A stretch of 64,000 bases of DNA from the NCBI RefSeq assembly GCF_000340215.1, contig NW_006921532.1, forward strand, positions 7,995,735-8,059,734, read 5' to 3'. This document shows positions 24,219 through 36,874 of this stretch, piece after piece; position 1 is the stretch's first letter; each line of letters opens with the position of its first letter. The notes below the pieces were generated by a model. That model made no database searches and was not told where the DNA came from. It saw nothing but the letters and a program-made list of their open reading frames with translations. Source of the stretch: Pseudocercospora fijiensis CIRAD86 (taxonomy: Eukaryota; Ascomycota; Dothideomycetes; Mycosphaerellales; Mycosphaerellaceae). The translations under genes and the position numbers were made by a program.

Positions 24219-25558
24219 AAAGCGTTTCTCGAAGGCAGAGTGCTACTACTATATAAAATCTTTACTAAGGCAGAGAGGGCTTATATCCGGAATCTAAGCT
24301 ACTAGTAGGATAGGTTAGCGTTGGAATTCTCTAAATCTCTATATAAGCCTCCGAAGGATTACCTATTTTAGCGATACGGCTTTATCTCGACTACTCCGTA
24401 GGCACCCGAAGAAGCTCGAGCGCTCTTTAAGGTCTTTACTAAGAAGCGAAAGGAGTTCGAGGATTAGGATTAGTTAATAGAGCTATTAGTTAGTCTCAGG
24501 TTTCGTAGTTAGACTCGGCCTAAGCATTTGCTTATCGAGTGTCTTATACCGAAAGAGGATAGATTAAGACTAAAAACGAGCTTAGATTCGTTAGATATAG
24601 TAGCTCGGTTCCGTTAGTAGGAGAGAGCCGCCGTATAGAAGGCAAAATTCGGGTAGTTAGGGTAGCTAGGAAAGAAATTCTAGCAGTTAGGCTAGCTAGG
24701 GTAGCTAGGGAAAAAAATCTAGTAGTTAGGTAGCTAGGAAACAAAAAAAAAAGATAGCTAGCTATTTACTACCTAGCTGTTCCTAACGATACGATGCTAT
24801 AAAAGAAAGGGTGTTTCCCTATAGCTACTAGTATATATCTACTACTCCTAAGTCCTTACCTTACCGTACGAAACCTTAAAACATGCCGACCGACATTGTA
24901 TATATACTAGGCGCTATACTAGGAAGGGTAATAACGAGACGATAGTCGAAACAGTCTAGTATACGAGCGAGATTGCGATAACGTCGAGAGGAGGTCGTAT
25001 ACTTACCTTCGAGCCTATCGAGTCCTAGACGACGATTAGGGCTAGATTTATCCTCTCCGAATCCTAGTAGTAGGAATTTATTATAGGGTACTACTACCTA
25101 GTCCTTACCTTTACGGAGTCTAAGTAGAAGGTTATTCGGAGATATAAGAATATCGAGTATTAACCCGGAAATCTTCGAAAAGGCTAGCTAGGCGTATCTT
25201 TAGAAACCCGAGTATATAGAGCAGTTCAATTAATAGGTCTATAAGATATAGTTCCCTTTATACTTACGTTCGAAGGAGTGTAAACTCCGGAAGTACTCGA
25301 TATAATAGGGGAGTAAGGAGCGAACGGACACATTCTAGAAGTTCTTTATAGAGGGGGTATTGCACCGTTATACGACTTCTCGACTTAAAGGTTAACTAGT
25401 AATTATCTATAACTTCTACGGTTCAATCTTAAAATACCCGAAACTAGGGGATAGGAACTTATCGCCTACGAACTATCTCTATTCTAAACGGTATCGGGAA
25501 TCTTAAGGAGAGAGGAGAGTTAATATAGATATAGCGTTCTAGAAAGAGGTACGTCTTC

Positions 25559-25700
25559 TAAAATGCTAGCTATAGCTACCGGCTATAGCTGCCGGCTATA
25601 GCTGCCGGCTATAGCTACCGGCTATAGCTGCCGGCTATAGATTCCGGCTATAGATTCCGGCTACTTGAATTAACCGTAGAGGTCTAGCTAATTATTATAG
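25559..25700 (+). other. D intron with GCCGGC minisatellite (third)
   Basis: Donor GTACGTCT and acceptor TTATAG with a CTAATT branch site. The interior holds seven units of about 14 bp built on CCGGCTATAG. Confidence 0.6.
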
Positions 25701-27960
25701 GCTACGCTTAAGGAAGCTCTAGGATTGAAGGCTACCGATTTCTCCCCCGAAGACTTCAAGCAACTAGCAAACGAAATACTAGCTATAAACGGTCTTCCGG
25801 AAGACTTCTACGAAAGGGAGTCTATATAGAAGATATACCTATATCTTATAAACTACCCTCCCCTATTTCTCGGCGCGATAACCTAGCGTATTATGTTCGA
25901 AAAGAACAAAGAGGCTGCGTTAGACGATATTCGGGAGATCCTCCGTAATACTCGCTAAGTAGCTATTACTATCGATAGCTAGTTAAGCCGGACTATAAGA
26001 GCCTCCTTCCTCTCGATTATACTATACTTTATTAATTCGGATTAGAAACTCTAGGAACTTATAATCGGATTCCCTAAAATTCTAGGTTCCTATACTAGTA
26101 AGGATATAGCGAAGCTTGTCTATACGGCAATAGATAGGGTTAGCGTAATAACGAAACTAATCTCGATTACTACGGATAACGCTAGTAATAATCGAACATT
26201 ATATAAGGCGTTATATATACAATTCACTCGTATATGTCTTTAAAATTACTAATTGTATCGATAGGGTCGAGTACGTAGAGGAGATTATAAGGTCTATAAT
26301 CTAGCTTAATCTTCCGAATATTAAGCTCGCTACGATTCCGGATACGTACGATAATACGTACGATAATAACGATAAAGAGGAGCCTATTAATAGCCCTAGC
26401 TCTATTAAATCGGAGCCGACGTCGTTGCTAGTTGCATCCCTATAGAAGTTTCCCTACCTCGCTTATATAGTTCAAATCGCGATCCGAGCCCTCTTTAAGA
26501 CGCTTAAAATTGCACTATTAAACGACGACTAATAGAAGATCCTAGATAAGGATAAAGCAAAGTCGAAAGTCGAGAAACTTATTATAGCAATAAGACGGGA
26601 TAAGGCAAAGAGCCTCGCTCTTGTTTTGTATAAGGTATAACTTTTGTTAGTAGCCGGTACCTATAGCCGGCAACCTAGTATAGTTCTAACTCTTTTTCTC
26701 TAGCTTCGTCGTCTAGCAATATATACGAACTCGAGCTTATAGAGATATAACCGATTCGAGGCTATTTAAAAGAACCTAATCGAGCGCCCTAAAATCGATG
26801 CCTAGAATATCGTATAGAATAAGCGATAGCAAAAGCGGCCTCCTTAGCGCCTACTCTGTTTTACCTAAGACGTTAAGACCCGGTTCGATTCGACTTTCTA
26901 TATAGTTACGAGGGGATATACTTTACGTACCGCTCTCGAGATCTATTAGAGTTCCGAGGGTATTAAGTAGCTCGGCCTTACCGCCGCCGAATAGCGCTAA
27001 GTAGAGTATCTCGTCGATATTAGTAAGCATTACGCGAAGGTTACTACTACGATTAGAAGAACCCGAGGACCGACGATCTACCTTGTCTTTACGTACTATA
27101 ACTAGCTCTTTAACGAGCTTAAGGAAACCGTAGCTAAGCTAGCTAAGAAGAGCGTTCCCTAGAAAGTAGCTATAACGAAAGCTATAGATACCTCCTATAC
27201 TAAGTTGCATAAATATTATAGTACTACCTTTAACTCGTTCGGGGATATCTATAGCGTTACGTACTTGCTTAACCCGGTAGAAAAGGATATATACTAGTAG
27301 AGGCCGGAATAGAAGGCGGACGAGGTATAGCCGAAGCATTACTAGACTATTCTAGAAAAGATATTCTACGAGCGTCGGAAAGAAACTAGTCTAAATGTAG
27401 CTCCTATAAAGAAAAAGAAGGTTTAGAAGGCTCCGATATTATATCTGTTTCGTAGGTAGGAAGTAGAGGCAGAAGAGGAAGTAACTACTAAAGTAAATAA
27501 AGAAGAGTTCGATCTCTATCGGCGCGCGAGTAAGTATAAACCCGTAGGCTCGGAAAGAGGGCTAATAATCTCTAGATCTTACCGGTCTTCTAGACGAATT
27601 CGGAGACGATATTCTCGCTATATAGTAGCGGTTAGAGCCTAAGTTTCTAACGATAGCGTCGGTCGCTCGGGACGTCCTCGCTATCCCGAGCGTAGGTATA
27701 GGCTATAAGAGGTCTTTTAGTATCGCTCGTTACTAGGGCCGCTTTAATCGAATATACTCGCCTACTACCTTCGAATCTATTATAGTATTCCGATACTATC
27801 TCCTCTACTAGAATCGCTAAGGTAGGTTACTAAAGATTATACTAAAGGAGTTAATCGAGGAATTAGAAAACCTTAAGATCGAAGAAACCTAGAAGCGCGA
27901 AGAGAATACGAAATTTAGTCTAAGCGAAACCCTAATTAGCGATAACGAAGAGGAAGAGGG
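25701..27960 (+). pseudogene. D hAT transposase relic
   Basis: Translation shows a hAT core: FLSIILYFINSD (former FL.I.LHFIDSDW), IIGFPKILGSYTSKDIAKLV, then SITTDNASNN with the catalytic-region Asp at 26175-26177. Further on are a KAPILYLF-type segment and the C-terminal hATC dimerisation signature at about 27655-27735 (SVARDVLAIP...RSFSIARY). The order and motifs match hAT transposases, which cut and paste DNA ends carrying TIRs. Frame changes between the core and the hATC part imply introns, including one at 26635-26703. Many TAG/TAA stops make it inactive. Stops and Tyr substitutions fit RIP. Confidence 0.85.
26635..26703 (+). other. D intron with GCCGG motifs (fourth)
   Basis: 69 nt, donor GTATAAC, branch TTCTAAC, acceptor TTCTCTAG; two TAGCCGG units inside. 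It lies in the transposase relic. Confidence 0.65.
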
Positions 27961-28362
27961 CGGAGGTAGAAGGCGATACCGGGTCGAGAAGCGGAAACGT
28001 ATATAGGCTTAGAGCAGCTTTAAGGAAACGAAGCGTTTACGTATAAGGTAATATAGCCGGCGTATATAGCCGGTATATATCCGAAATGTGTTTCGAATTC
28101 CTAGGACCTAAACAGACTAGTTGCTATAGTAACCGACCCCGCTTACCTATAGACTATTTCTAATTCTCTGTTCGCTCTTCCTCTCCTTCTTCCCTTTCCC
28201 TATATTCTTTAAGACAAATATACCTTAAGGATTCGGCTCTTCGGGCCTTCCTAAGCCGGCTACCTCCCCTTCCTTAAGCTACTATCCTTTATTCGAATCT
28301 AACGATAACCTACTAAGGCGGTTTAATAGAAGACTATTTGTTCTAGAAGGTAAGAAGCATTA

Positions 28363-29004
28363 ATGTCTCCTTACGATTATATACTTATTAATTTTCTAGG
28401 TCCTACCGATATACCCTCGTCGCCTAAACGCGTAGATAAATATCTTTAGAGGCTAAAGAGCAAGGGTAAAGTAAGCTAAGTATAGGGAGACCGTAGCGAG
28501 AACGAGATATCGGAAGAGTAAGGCTCTCCGTAGTATATACGAAGGAAGGGGGTTCCTCGGAAAATAGTACCGAAAAACAAGAAGGCTATAGGTAGATAGG
28601 AGAAGGCTAAAAAGAGTAGGCGGACGAAGACTATTACGAAGAAAAGTTATCTTTCTATTAAAAGAAAGGGAATAAGGTAGGACTCGACGACAAAGAAGCG
28701 GCGCTTTAAACTAGGTACTATTACCCTTCGCTAGATCCGGCTTTTCTAAAACAAAAGAGGGACCGAGCTTTTAATCCCTAAGACTCCCTTCTAGCGACTC
28801 GTCCGAGAAATTACATTAGATTTTCGGTCTAGTATACGATTTACGGCTAAGGCGATTAGTACTCTTTAGGAAGCTACGGAGGCATTTCTCGTAACCGAGC
28901 TTAAGCTTTTAAACCTCCTTACTATCTATACGAAGCGGGTTACTCTTTAAAATAAAGATATATAGCTTCTAGCTAAAATTCGGCGTCGGTTTATAGCGGA
29001 TTAG
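28363..29004 (+). pseudogene. Histone H3-like gene A inside D
   Basis: From an ATG at 28363 one frame runs to a TAG at 29002-29004 (213 codons) with RIP-type stops. The N-terminal 117 residues are a long Lys/Arg-rich tail without H3-tail motifs. From 28714 the sequence follows the H3 histone fold end to end: GTITLR.IR, TELLIPKTPF.RLVREI, DFRSSIRF, EATEAFLV, TKRVTL.NKDI.LLAKI, with the same spacing as H3 (GTVALREIR, TELLIRKLPFQRLVREI, EAYLV, HAKRVTI.KDIQLARRI). The long tail and divergent core resemble centromeric H3 variants more than canonical H3, but loop 1 is not lengthened, so the class is open. It sits directly downstream of the transposase in the same orientation. Confidence 0.82.
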
Positions 29005-29600
29005 TTAGAAATTGTATTTAGTCGTTAGATTAACCTAGGAGGAGGCCCATTTTCGCATCCTTTTGCCGGCTATAGGTACTAGCTACATTTCTAATTTTAT
29101 CTCCGCGCCGTCCCTAAATCTAAGGTACGAAGTAGAAACCTAGCGCTCTATATTTACCCGGCTCTTATAGAGACGAGCTATATTTAGATTAGTTTCTTCG
29201 TATATCGCGACCTAGCGGGTAGTAAGCGAAAGGGCGATAGAACGTTTATAATACGTCTCTATTTAGACCTAAAACACAAAGGTCCTAAGGAGCCCTAGCA
29301 TCCTAACTATAAGGAGATTCTTTAGCATTAGTACTTTGATCCTCTATACTACGAGGCAGATAGTAAGCCTACGAGAGAGAAACTTTAACGAGAAATTCTC
29401 TATAATACGTAGCGCTATTATATAGCTATAGATACGTACTAAGTCCGGCAACTCGAAGAAGAATTAAGATAGCGTATTAGCGACCGAGGAAGAGATCGAT
29501 AGTATACTAGTAGAGTCGAGGTCTTATAAGCGAAGTATAAGATAATATAGGCTCTTAGTCGTATAGAGTAACGTACTATATAAATAACTAGGCGTACTAC
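29005..29600 (+). pseudogene. D: unrecognised ORF relic downstream of histone A
   Basis: A plus-strand frame with RIP-type stops encodes a charged protein with segments such as RTFIIRLYLDLKHKGPKEP and RQLEEELR.RISDRGRD. It may be helical at the C-terminus. No family recognised. From 29600 to 30009 nothing codes clearly; a GCCGGC site occurs near 29780. Confidence 0.4.
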
Positions 29601-30009
29601 TCTTATTTACTTACGACCTATATCCTAGGATACTCTTCTCGTACTTTTTATACTCTTTTCTAATACTTTACCTATAAGCGCTCCGCGACAACCGAGTAAA
29701 TATAAGCTATAGGGTTTCCGCTCGGTACCTTAGCCTCCGAGATAGGGCGGAGTTAAATTTAGAGCGATAGCCGGCACTCGTAGCTAGCATTATAGAGACG
29801 GTAGTAGGCCTTTTCCTACTAAATAACTAGCTTGTTTAGTATAGCCTACCTGATATTTCTTATATTTACTAGCAACAGGCCTAGGTTACTTATAAGATTA
29901 CTATAGCTAGTAAAGGTATTACTAAAGAATATCTATACTATAGTAGGATACTATTATTACGCCGGCTATTTATTAAAAGGAGGCTTTCGCCTATTACTAT
30001 ACCGGCTAT

Positions 30010-30206
30010 TGTTAGGGCTAAAGAGGCTACATGTAATTGGCATATAACTAGGCTAAGTGAAGCTAGGGTCTTAGTGCCTAAGGCAGGGCTTAGCGCTTAG
30101 CAATAGGCTAACTTGCCTGCCTTCCTCCCTCTCCTACTAGCTCCTTATCGAATACTACTCGTACCTACTACTACCCTATCTACCTGCTAATACAACCCTT
30201 TTTATA
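30010..30206 (+). repeat. E3 5' LTR
   Basis: Starts TGTTAGGGC and ends CCCTTTTTATA. Against the 3' LTR end (CCCTTTTCACA) it differs by two CA-to-TA changes, as RIP predicts. Confidence 0.9.
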
Positions 30207-30207
30207 T

Positions 30208-30217
30208 AGTATTCGAT
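30208..30217 (+). promoter_or_regulatory. E3 predicted self-primer binding site
   Basis: AGTATTCGAT lies just after the 5' LTR and is the exact complement of ATCGAATACT at 30148-30157 inside the LTR. It does not look like the usual TGG-starting tRNA primer site. In Tf1-type elements the transcript's own 5' end primes reverse transcription by this kind of pairing; the same match occurs in E1 and E2. Confidence 0.6.
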
Positions 30218-30429
30218 CTACCCTTTAAGGGCAGCAGCTAGATAGTCCTTATTTCAAGCTTTTAGCGGTATAGCTACGAAAATTATCGATTTAACTATAT
30301 TACGCCCGAAGAACGGGACCTATACGTACTATTCTACTAAAACAACCGTACTGATTATTAAGCAAGGCCTTCTATACGGCCTATTACACTAAGTCAATCG
30401 TACTAGACTAATATCTACTAATTCCGCTA

Positions 30430-31825
30430 TATCCGTATCTTAGGGGCTAATAATACATTATTAGTATTACCCCCTATTATAATAGCCGGCTTATCGCGAA
30501 GCAACAATAACCGTGCTACCGCTAGCAGCGCTAGTAACGACAACGCTAGTAGCACAGTACCTACTAAAGTACCTACTAAAGCTCCTGCTAAAGTGCTATC
30601 TACTAAAGGGCCTACTACTAAGCCTACTAAAGAACCTGTAATTCTAGGTAACGACCTAGAATTGCCTATCGACAACATCCTTAACAATATTATTAACCGT
30701 CGATATAGCTAACTAGCCTTTAGGCCCTAACTAGTAGGGAGACTCTAAGAAGCTACCTAAAACAGGCTTACTGCCCTACGTTAAGAACAATAGCTAAAGG
30801 ATAACCTCCTCGAGATTCGCCGCCTACAGGAAGCCCTAACAACTACTGCTAGACTAGAACTAGTAGTAGGACCTTCTATTTAAAAGAAGGATACTAAGCT
30901 TAAAGACTGTACCGTATTTAATAGCTCTAGCCGCAAGCAGTATAATAATTACATACGTGATTGTAAATTGAACTAGCGGAATGTACTAAGGGCCCTACTA
31001 GACGACTATTCGCTAGTCGTCTGTGCTATGCAATACATTAATAGAGACCTAAAGCGTACCTAGGATAACCACTTTAACTCCCTTACTAATCAGACCGCTA
31101 TTTAGTAGCAAGCCTACAAAACTATTATGCTAGACACCCTTAGAAACCCTATACTAAGGCAACAACACGCTTAGGACTAGTACCTTCGGGCTAAGCAAAA
31201 GACTAATCAATTAGCTCGTTTATTTAAGGCCTATTTAAAGACCCTTAAGGACGATTTGCTAGCTAAGACCGACTCTATCTAGATTTCCGAAATACGCCCT
31301 AAATTGCGATAGGAGTTAGTCCTTAAATTGGACCGCCGTCGTGTATTCGAACAGGCTAACCTAATACGCATTTAATTTATAGTCGAGGTAGAAACAGCTA
31401 AACGAGCTGTCTAGCTCTAGTAACGACTAGAATTAAGGATCCGACCTGCTAGCAACCGTAGCAACCGTAGCCGCGGAGGAAACTAAGGTTCCTACTAAGA
31501 CAACAATGCTAACAATAGGAATAGTAACGATCGTAGAAGAGGCCGTAGCCGGCGGCTATATAGAGGAGGCCGCGATAGGGGCCGTAGAAGGGGCTCGTAT
31601 CCCTATAATGCTAACCGCTCGACTAATAATAGTAGCAACAATAGCTACGGTAACAATCTCCTAACCGGATTGAAGTGCTTCAACTGTAATAGTACTAGTT
31701 ATCTACTAGGCTAATGCGACAAACCTAAGGACTAGGCCCGAATCGACCGTGCTGCCGCTAAATATCGAAAGCACCTTTTAGCCGCTAATACTACCCCTAT
31801 AGGCTAACCTTCGAAAAAAGAATAA
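30430..31825 (+). pseudogene. gag: E3 gag relic
   Basis: Frame 2 encodes an Asn/Ser/Ala/Pro/Lys-rich start, a capsid-like region, an Arg/Gly-rich stretch near 31530-31600 and a zinc knuckle at about 31676-31718 (CFNC...Y...C) with His replaced by Tyr. It stops at TAA 31823-31825, directly after an A6 run at 31814-31819. RIP-type stops throughout. Confidence 0.85.
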
Positions 31826-34800
31826 GCGCCGTACTAACTGTTAGCCTTATACGGCGTAAAACTATCAACATAGTGCTAGCTATTATACGCACCTATCTCG
31901 TAGGAGATATATATAGGAACAACTATAAGACTAAGGTTACGCTAGACCCGGGAAATTTAGTTAGCGCCCTTATTAGCTATCGCCTAGCTAAGCAATTAGA
32001 CCTTCGACAACTGCCTAGGACTAACCTACCAACCCTTGCTTAGTTTAATAACGCTCGGCACTTGACCTACGGAGCCTACTATGTCTATATAGCTCTAAGA
32101 GACGACCTCGGCAATAAGCGCCTACTAAACTTTACTGCCTACGCAGTAGACATAGACAGCCTCCTATCTAACATTGTTATTAGTAACCCTGTTCTTAAGT
32201 ACTATGCTATAGTTATAGACTTAGGCAGTTAACAATAGCGATTTAGAATCGCTAGGAAAGAGGACATTAAACACATTAATGTTAGCGAGTGCCCTAATAA
32301 TATTAGGGTCCTATTTATTAGCAACCTAACCCTAGCTAATCCGACGGCCGACCTACTCGGTAGTAATAACGATGAACTAGTGCCCCCTAATAGCATAGAT
32401 CCTGAACAACTTAAGCGCATACTAGAACCTATTCGAGAGACCTATATTAATGTATTTAAATACTACCTAGTATCGACATTGCCTATATTTAAAGAGACGG
32501 ATTATAAGATTAATATTATAGAGGGCAAGGAGGTTCCTTTTAGCCCCCTCTACAACCTTAGTAAACGAGAGCTTGCTATACTACGTAAGTACCTAGAGGA
32601 AAACCTAGCTAATAGTCGAATTCGATATAGAAATAGCCCTGCTAGTGCACCTATCCTGTTCGTACTAAAGAAGGATAGCGGCCTGCGTTTATATATTAAT
32701 TACAGAGGGCTTAACGCTGTTACTATTAAAGACCGCTGTCCACTCCCGCTTATTAATAAGACCCTCGACCGCCTTTCTAGTGCCTACTACTATACTATAT
32801 TAGATATTAAGGACGCCTATTACCGTATCTGTATTTACAAGGGCGATAAATAGAAGACAGCCTTCCGCACTCGCTATAGCTATTTCGAGTACTTAGTTAT
32901 GCTATTTAGGCTAGCTAATGCCCCTACTATATTCTAGTCCTATATTAATCGGGCCCTATTAGGCCTACTAGACTACCTCTATATAGTTTACCTAGATAAC
33001 ATCCTAGTTTATATACACTTACCTAACATTGCGGAGTACTAGGCTACAGTCCGTAAGGTGCTCGATCGCCTACGAGCCTATAGACTATATTGCAAGCCTT
33101 CTAAATGCACCTTTGCTACTAAGGAGGTGGCCTTCCTTAGTTTTATTATATCAACTAAGGGTGTTAAGGCTAATCCTAATCGGATCAAAACTATTACTAA
33201 ATAGCCTGTTCCTACGTTAATTAAGGAGCTGTAGTCGTTCCTCGGTTTTGCTAACTTCTATCGCCGATTTATTAAGGGCTATTCGAGGCATATAATGCTA
33301 CTAACTAAGCTTACTAAAACTAAGGCTAACCCGACTAGAGAGTTTAAATAGACTAATAGAGCACAAGCCGCTTTTAACGGTTTAAAGAAGCGATTTACTA
33401 AAGTCCCTTTGTTACACTATTTTGTACTAAACAAGCAGATCCGAATTGAGACTAACGCTTTACAGTTCGCTATATTAGCTATAATGTCTTAGCAGTCAGA
33501 TAGTAACTACTACTAGTACCTAATTGCCTTCTTCTCGAGAAAGATAATTAATGCTAAGCGTCGCTACGAGACCTACGAGTAAGAGCTCTTAGCTATTATC
33601 GAGGCCTTTAAGCATTAGAGGCATTACCTCGATAGGGCCTAATATACGATATAGGTCTATACAGACTATAACAACCTCCGTAGCATTACTAAGGTTACTA
33701 GAGTTATAGGTCGATAGGCTAGATAGGCCGTCTACCTCGCTAGGTTTGATTTTAATGTGTTATATCGGCTAGGCGTAAGTAACCCTACTAATAGCCTATC
33801 GAGGCGACCTAATTACGATAGCGGGACTTAGCAATCTATTAATTCATTGTTTCTAACCCTATAGTATAAGATTGCTATAGCCCGTATTATTAATAAGCAA
33901 GCGTAGGATAAGCGGCTTACCGGACTCCGCGACGGCTTAAAGCATATTAATGCTCTTGCTATATTAACAGTGCGTATTAAGGACATAGACAGGAGAAGTT
34001 ATAATAACTCCCTAGTCGATATCGCTATATATAGTAATAGCGATAGCACTGCTATAGTTAATCCGGCTACTAGTACTACTAGATGCATATAGTGCGTACT
34101 ACGTAAGATAGCGAGGGTGCTATTAAGCGAACTTGCAGAAGGGGATAGACGAGCGTTTATAGATAAGCTGTTACGTGCTTAGCAAAGGGACGCTTTTGCT
34201 ACTGCTCGTATAGATTAGCTTAGAAGTAGCCGTAAGACTAGATCTAGCAAGAATTAGTCGATCGATACTAATAGCTATTTGCGCTATAAGGGTAGGCTCT
34301 ATATCCCTACCGAGCATTCGATCCGATAAGAGCTTCTTAAGCGACACTATAATAGTAAGCTTGCCGGTTACTATAGTATAGAGAGGTCGCACGAGTTACT
34401 ATCGCGCACATACTACTAGCTAAATAGTAAGCGGGATATAAAGGACTACGTAAACACGTGTGCCGTATATTAACGAGTCAAAGTACTAAAGCACTTACTA
34501 TTTAGCGAGTTGTCTTTACTCCCTGTTCTAAAGAAGCCTTTTACAGAGCTTATAATAGACTTTATTATAGGTCTTCCCCCTACTAAGCGAAGAGGAAGCA
34601 AGGACGTCTTTAACGCTATACTAGTCGTTATAGACCGATTTACTAAGGGTGCTCGCTATATTCCTGCTCGGAAGGATTAGACGGCTATTAATATAGCTAA
34701 AGCACTATAGAACAACATCTTCTATAGCTATTAGGGGACCCCTAAGGGAATAGTCTCCGATAGGGGCTCGATATTTATATCGCACTATTAGAGCGAAATA

Positions 34801-35680
34801 TGCCTATAGCTAAGACTAAAGCATCGGCTATTAACAGCCTTCTATCTATAGACTAACGGTCAAACAGAGAGACAGAATGCTACCCTATAGTAGTACCTGC
34901 GCAGTTACATTAACGAGAACCCTAAGGATTAGGTCAATCTCCTATAACTAGCCGAATTCGTATATAACAATAGTGTCTACTTATCTACTAAGGTGTTACC
35001 TTATTTCGCTGTAATAGGAAGCAACCCTACGCTACTATAAGACCCCCTATCGCTCGAGGCCGAGCGCAAGGAAAGGGAAGCGGGTTAACCTAAGACACTA
35101 GCGGCTATTAAGAGGGTTTAGAAGATGCGAGAAATCTATGCTAAGATAGCCGAGAAGTTAACAAAGGCTTAAGAGTACTAAAAGACCTACTATAACAAAC
35201 ACTACCTTCTAATAACCTTCAAGCAAGGCGATATAGTTATGCTTAGTATAAAGAACCTCCGCATCCGCAAACACCTATTACCCGATAGCAAAACAAGGCC
35301 TAAGCTCGTACTAAGATACATTAGCCTATTCTGCATCCGAGAACCGAAGGGTATATAGGCCTACTAGTTGTAGCTTCTACCCTATTATACTATCTATAAC
35401 ACCTTCTATATATCCCTCCTTAAGCTATACTATTAACGCGAAGGCGATAAAGCGCCTGCTAAGTTAGAAGAAGTCTTAGCTAATAGTAAAGAACTGTAGT
35501 CTATAGAACGTGTCCTATAGCACTAGACTAGGAAAGGCGAGAAGGAATACCTCCTAAGGTAGTAGGGCTATTTACCTAAATAGGACTCGTAGGAAGCTAA
35601 AGGATCCTTTAAGGACATAACCGAGTTGTTAGATAAGTATTAGACTAGCGTGAAGAACAAGAAGAAGGCTAAAAGCTTAT
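31810..35680 (+). pseudogene. pol: E3 pol relic
   Basis: Frame 1 is open across the gag stop and encodes a protease-like start, RT (intact piece 32380-32853 with LRLYINYRGLNAVTIKDRCP and DIKDAYYRI), the RT motif YLDN at 32989-33000 where the second catalytic Asp is Asn (GATGAC to GATAAC, a RIP change), RNase H, integrase (ELIIDFI, SDRGSIF) and a chromodomain near 35500-35640 (KGEKEYLLR..GYLPK). Inactive because of stops and the lost catalytic residue. Confidence 0.88.
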
Positions 35681-35689
35681 AATGTTACT

Positions 35690-36859
35690 ATTAAGGCCTA
35701 GGATAATACTACCCCCGGGGTGCCGTTAGCTAACTAATTAGAGGCCGGCAAACTAGGATAATAAGACTATACTAGGCGCGCTACGACGCGTTAATTAATT
35801 AATCGCATACTCTTTTAAGGGCTCTACCTCTTTACTAACGCGCCCTATAGGTCCCCCTTTTATTCCCTTATTCTATCGAGGCCTCGAGGCCTAGGCAATC
35901 GGCGAGGACGGCGCGGCTATATTAGTAACAGTGTTACGGAGTGTGTTGCTGCTTAAGAAAGGAAGGACACAGCTATATTAGTAACGGTATTACCGAGTTG
36001 TTGTTAGTTAAAGAAGGAAATTAGAAGCAAGGTAAAGTTAGCGCTAAGACGACTAGCGCCGCTATTATTAACATTACTTACTATTGTCGCTGCGCCTATA
36101 GATACAACCTTACCTATACTACGAGCCGGAGCGCACCCTACCGGCTAAGTCAAAAGAATAGCTATGTTAAAGGTTTAATTAAAACTTTAATTAAAACTTT
36201 AAGCCGCTTAAAAGATTAAGCGACTAATAGACTAACTAACTAAGGGCAAAACTATAGAGCTAAGCTAGCTAGGGTCGATCTTGCGGACAATAGGTTACTC
36301 CTCGATCTATCTAACCCTTTAAGCGAGGCGAACCTCTACTACTACACTTATAATAGCCTTTACCTATAGAAACTAGACGAGCTATGTTTTTTGAAAAGAT
36401 GAGATAAGATTGATACTTGAAGGCTACTAAACCTAGCTAATTAGGGCTAGCGAAACTACGAACAATAAGAACAATAACCCTCGGAAGCGGACAAACCCTC
36501 GGAAGCGGACATTGCTAGGTCTTTTAAGAGTAGACGCAAAGAACTCGGTACGACATTACTTAGAACGGAGGCAGGGCTACAATACCTCGTACGTCTACCT
36601 ATTATAGTAGGGAAGACGCGCTCGTATTATAATTAGTCGAAGGCCCTTAATTCTTGTAGGTATATACCACTTTATAGGTTGTTATATACAAGGATAGCGC
36701 AGTTAGAGTTAGATATTGTGTTAGAGGTGAGGTTTGATATAGTTATATAATTAGGTAGTTAAGTGTTCAATTTAGCGCGGGCTAAGCAGCTTATTAGACT
36801 TGCTAAGTTAGCGGCAATAGAGGTCGTAGAATATAGATAGGCTACGAGGGCGCGGCCTT
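35690..36859 (+). other. E3 3' noncoding region
   Basis: About 1.2 kb without recognisable coding, shared with E1 and E2. It contains short direct repeats (CCCTCGGAAGCGGACA twice near 36478-36508). Confidence 0.65.
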
Positions 36860-36873
36860 TAGAAGGGAAGCGT
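36860..36873 (+). other. E3 polypurine tract
   Basis: AGAAGGGAAGCG abuts the 3' LTR; its complement stands at the same place in E1 and E2. Confidence 0.75.
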
Positions 36874-36874
36874 A

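Larger units (their letters stand above)
23240..25558 (+). pseudogene. D: unrecognised RIP-degenerate coding region
   Basis: Several long frames with RIP-type stops. One (about 23260-23562) is very basic (Lys/Arg-rich, RERKDKIDKDKRAKDKRRKA) and ends at a good intron donor. Another follows the 23563-23671 intron. A further stretch at 24890-25560 is open with occasional stops. I recognise no domain. It could be the N-terminal part of the transposase or one or two cargo genes. Between 24640 and 24745 is a short imperfect repeat of GGTAGCTAGG. Confidence 0.45.

Noticed and set aside
30207..30224. A tRNA primer-binding site after the E3 LTR
   Set aside because: E1 has CAGTATTC at the same place, so the TAG of E3 is more likely from CAG than from TGG; complementarity to the LTR explains it better.
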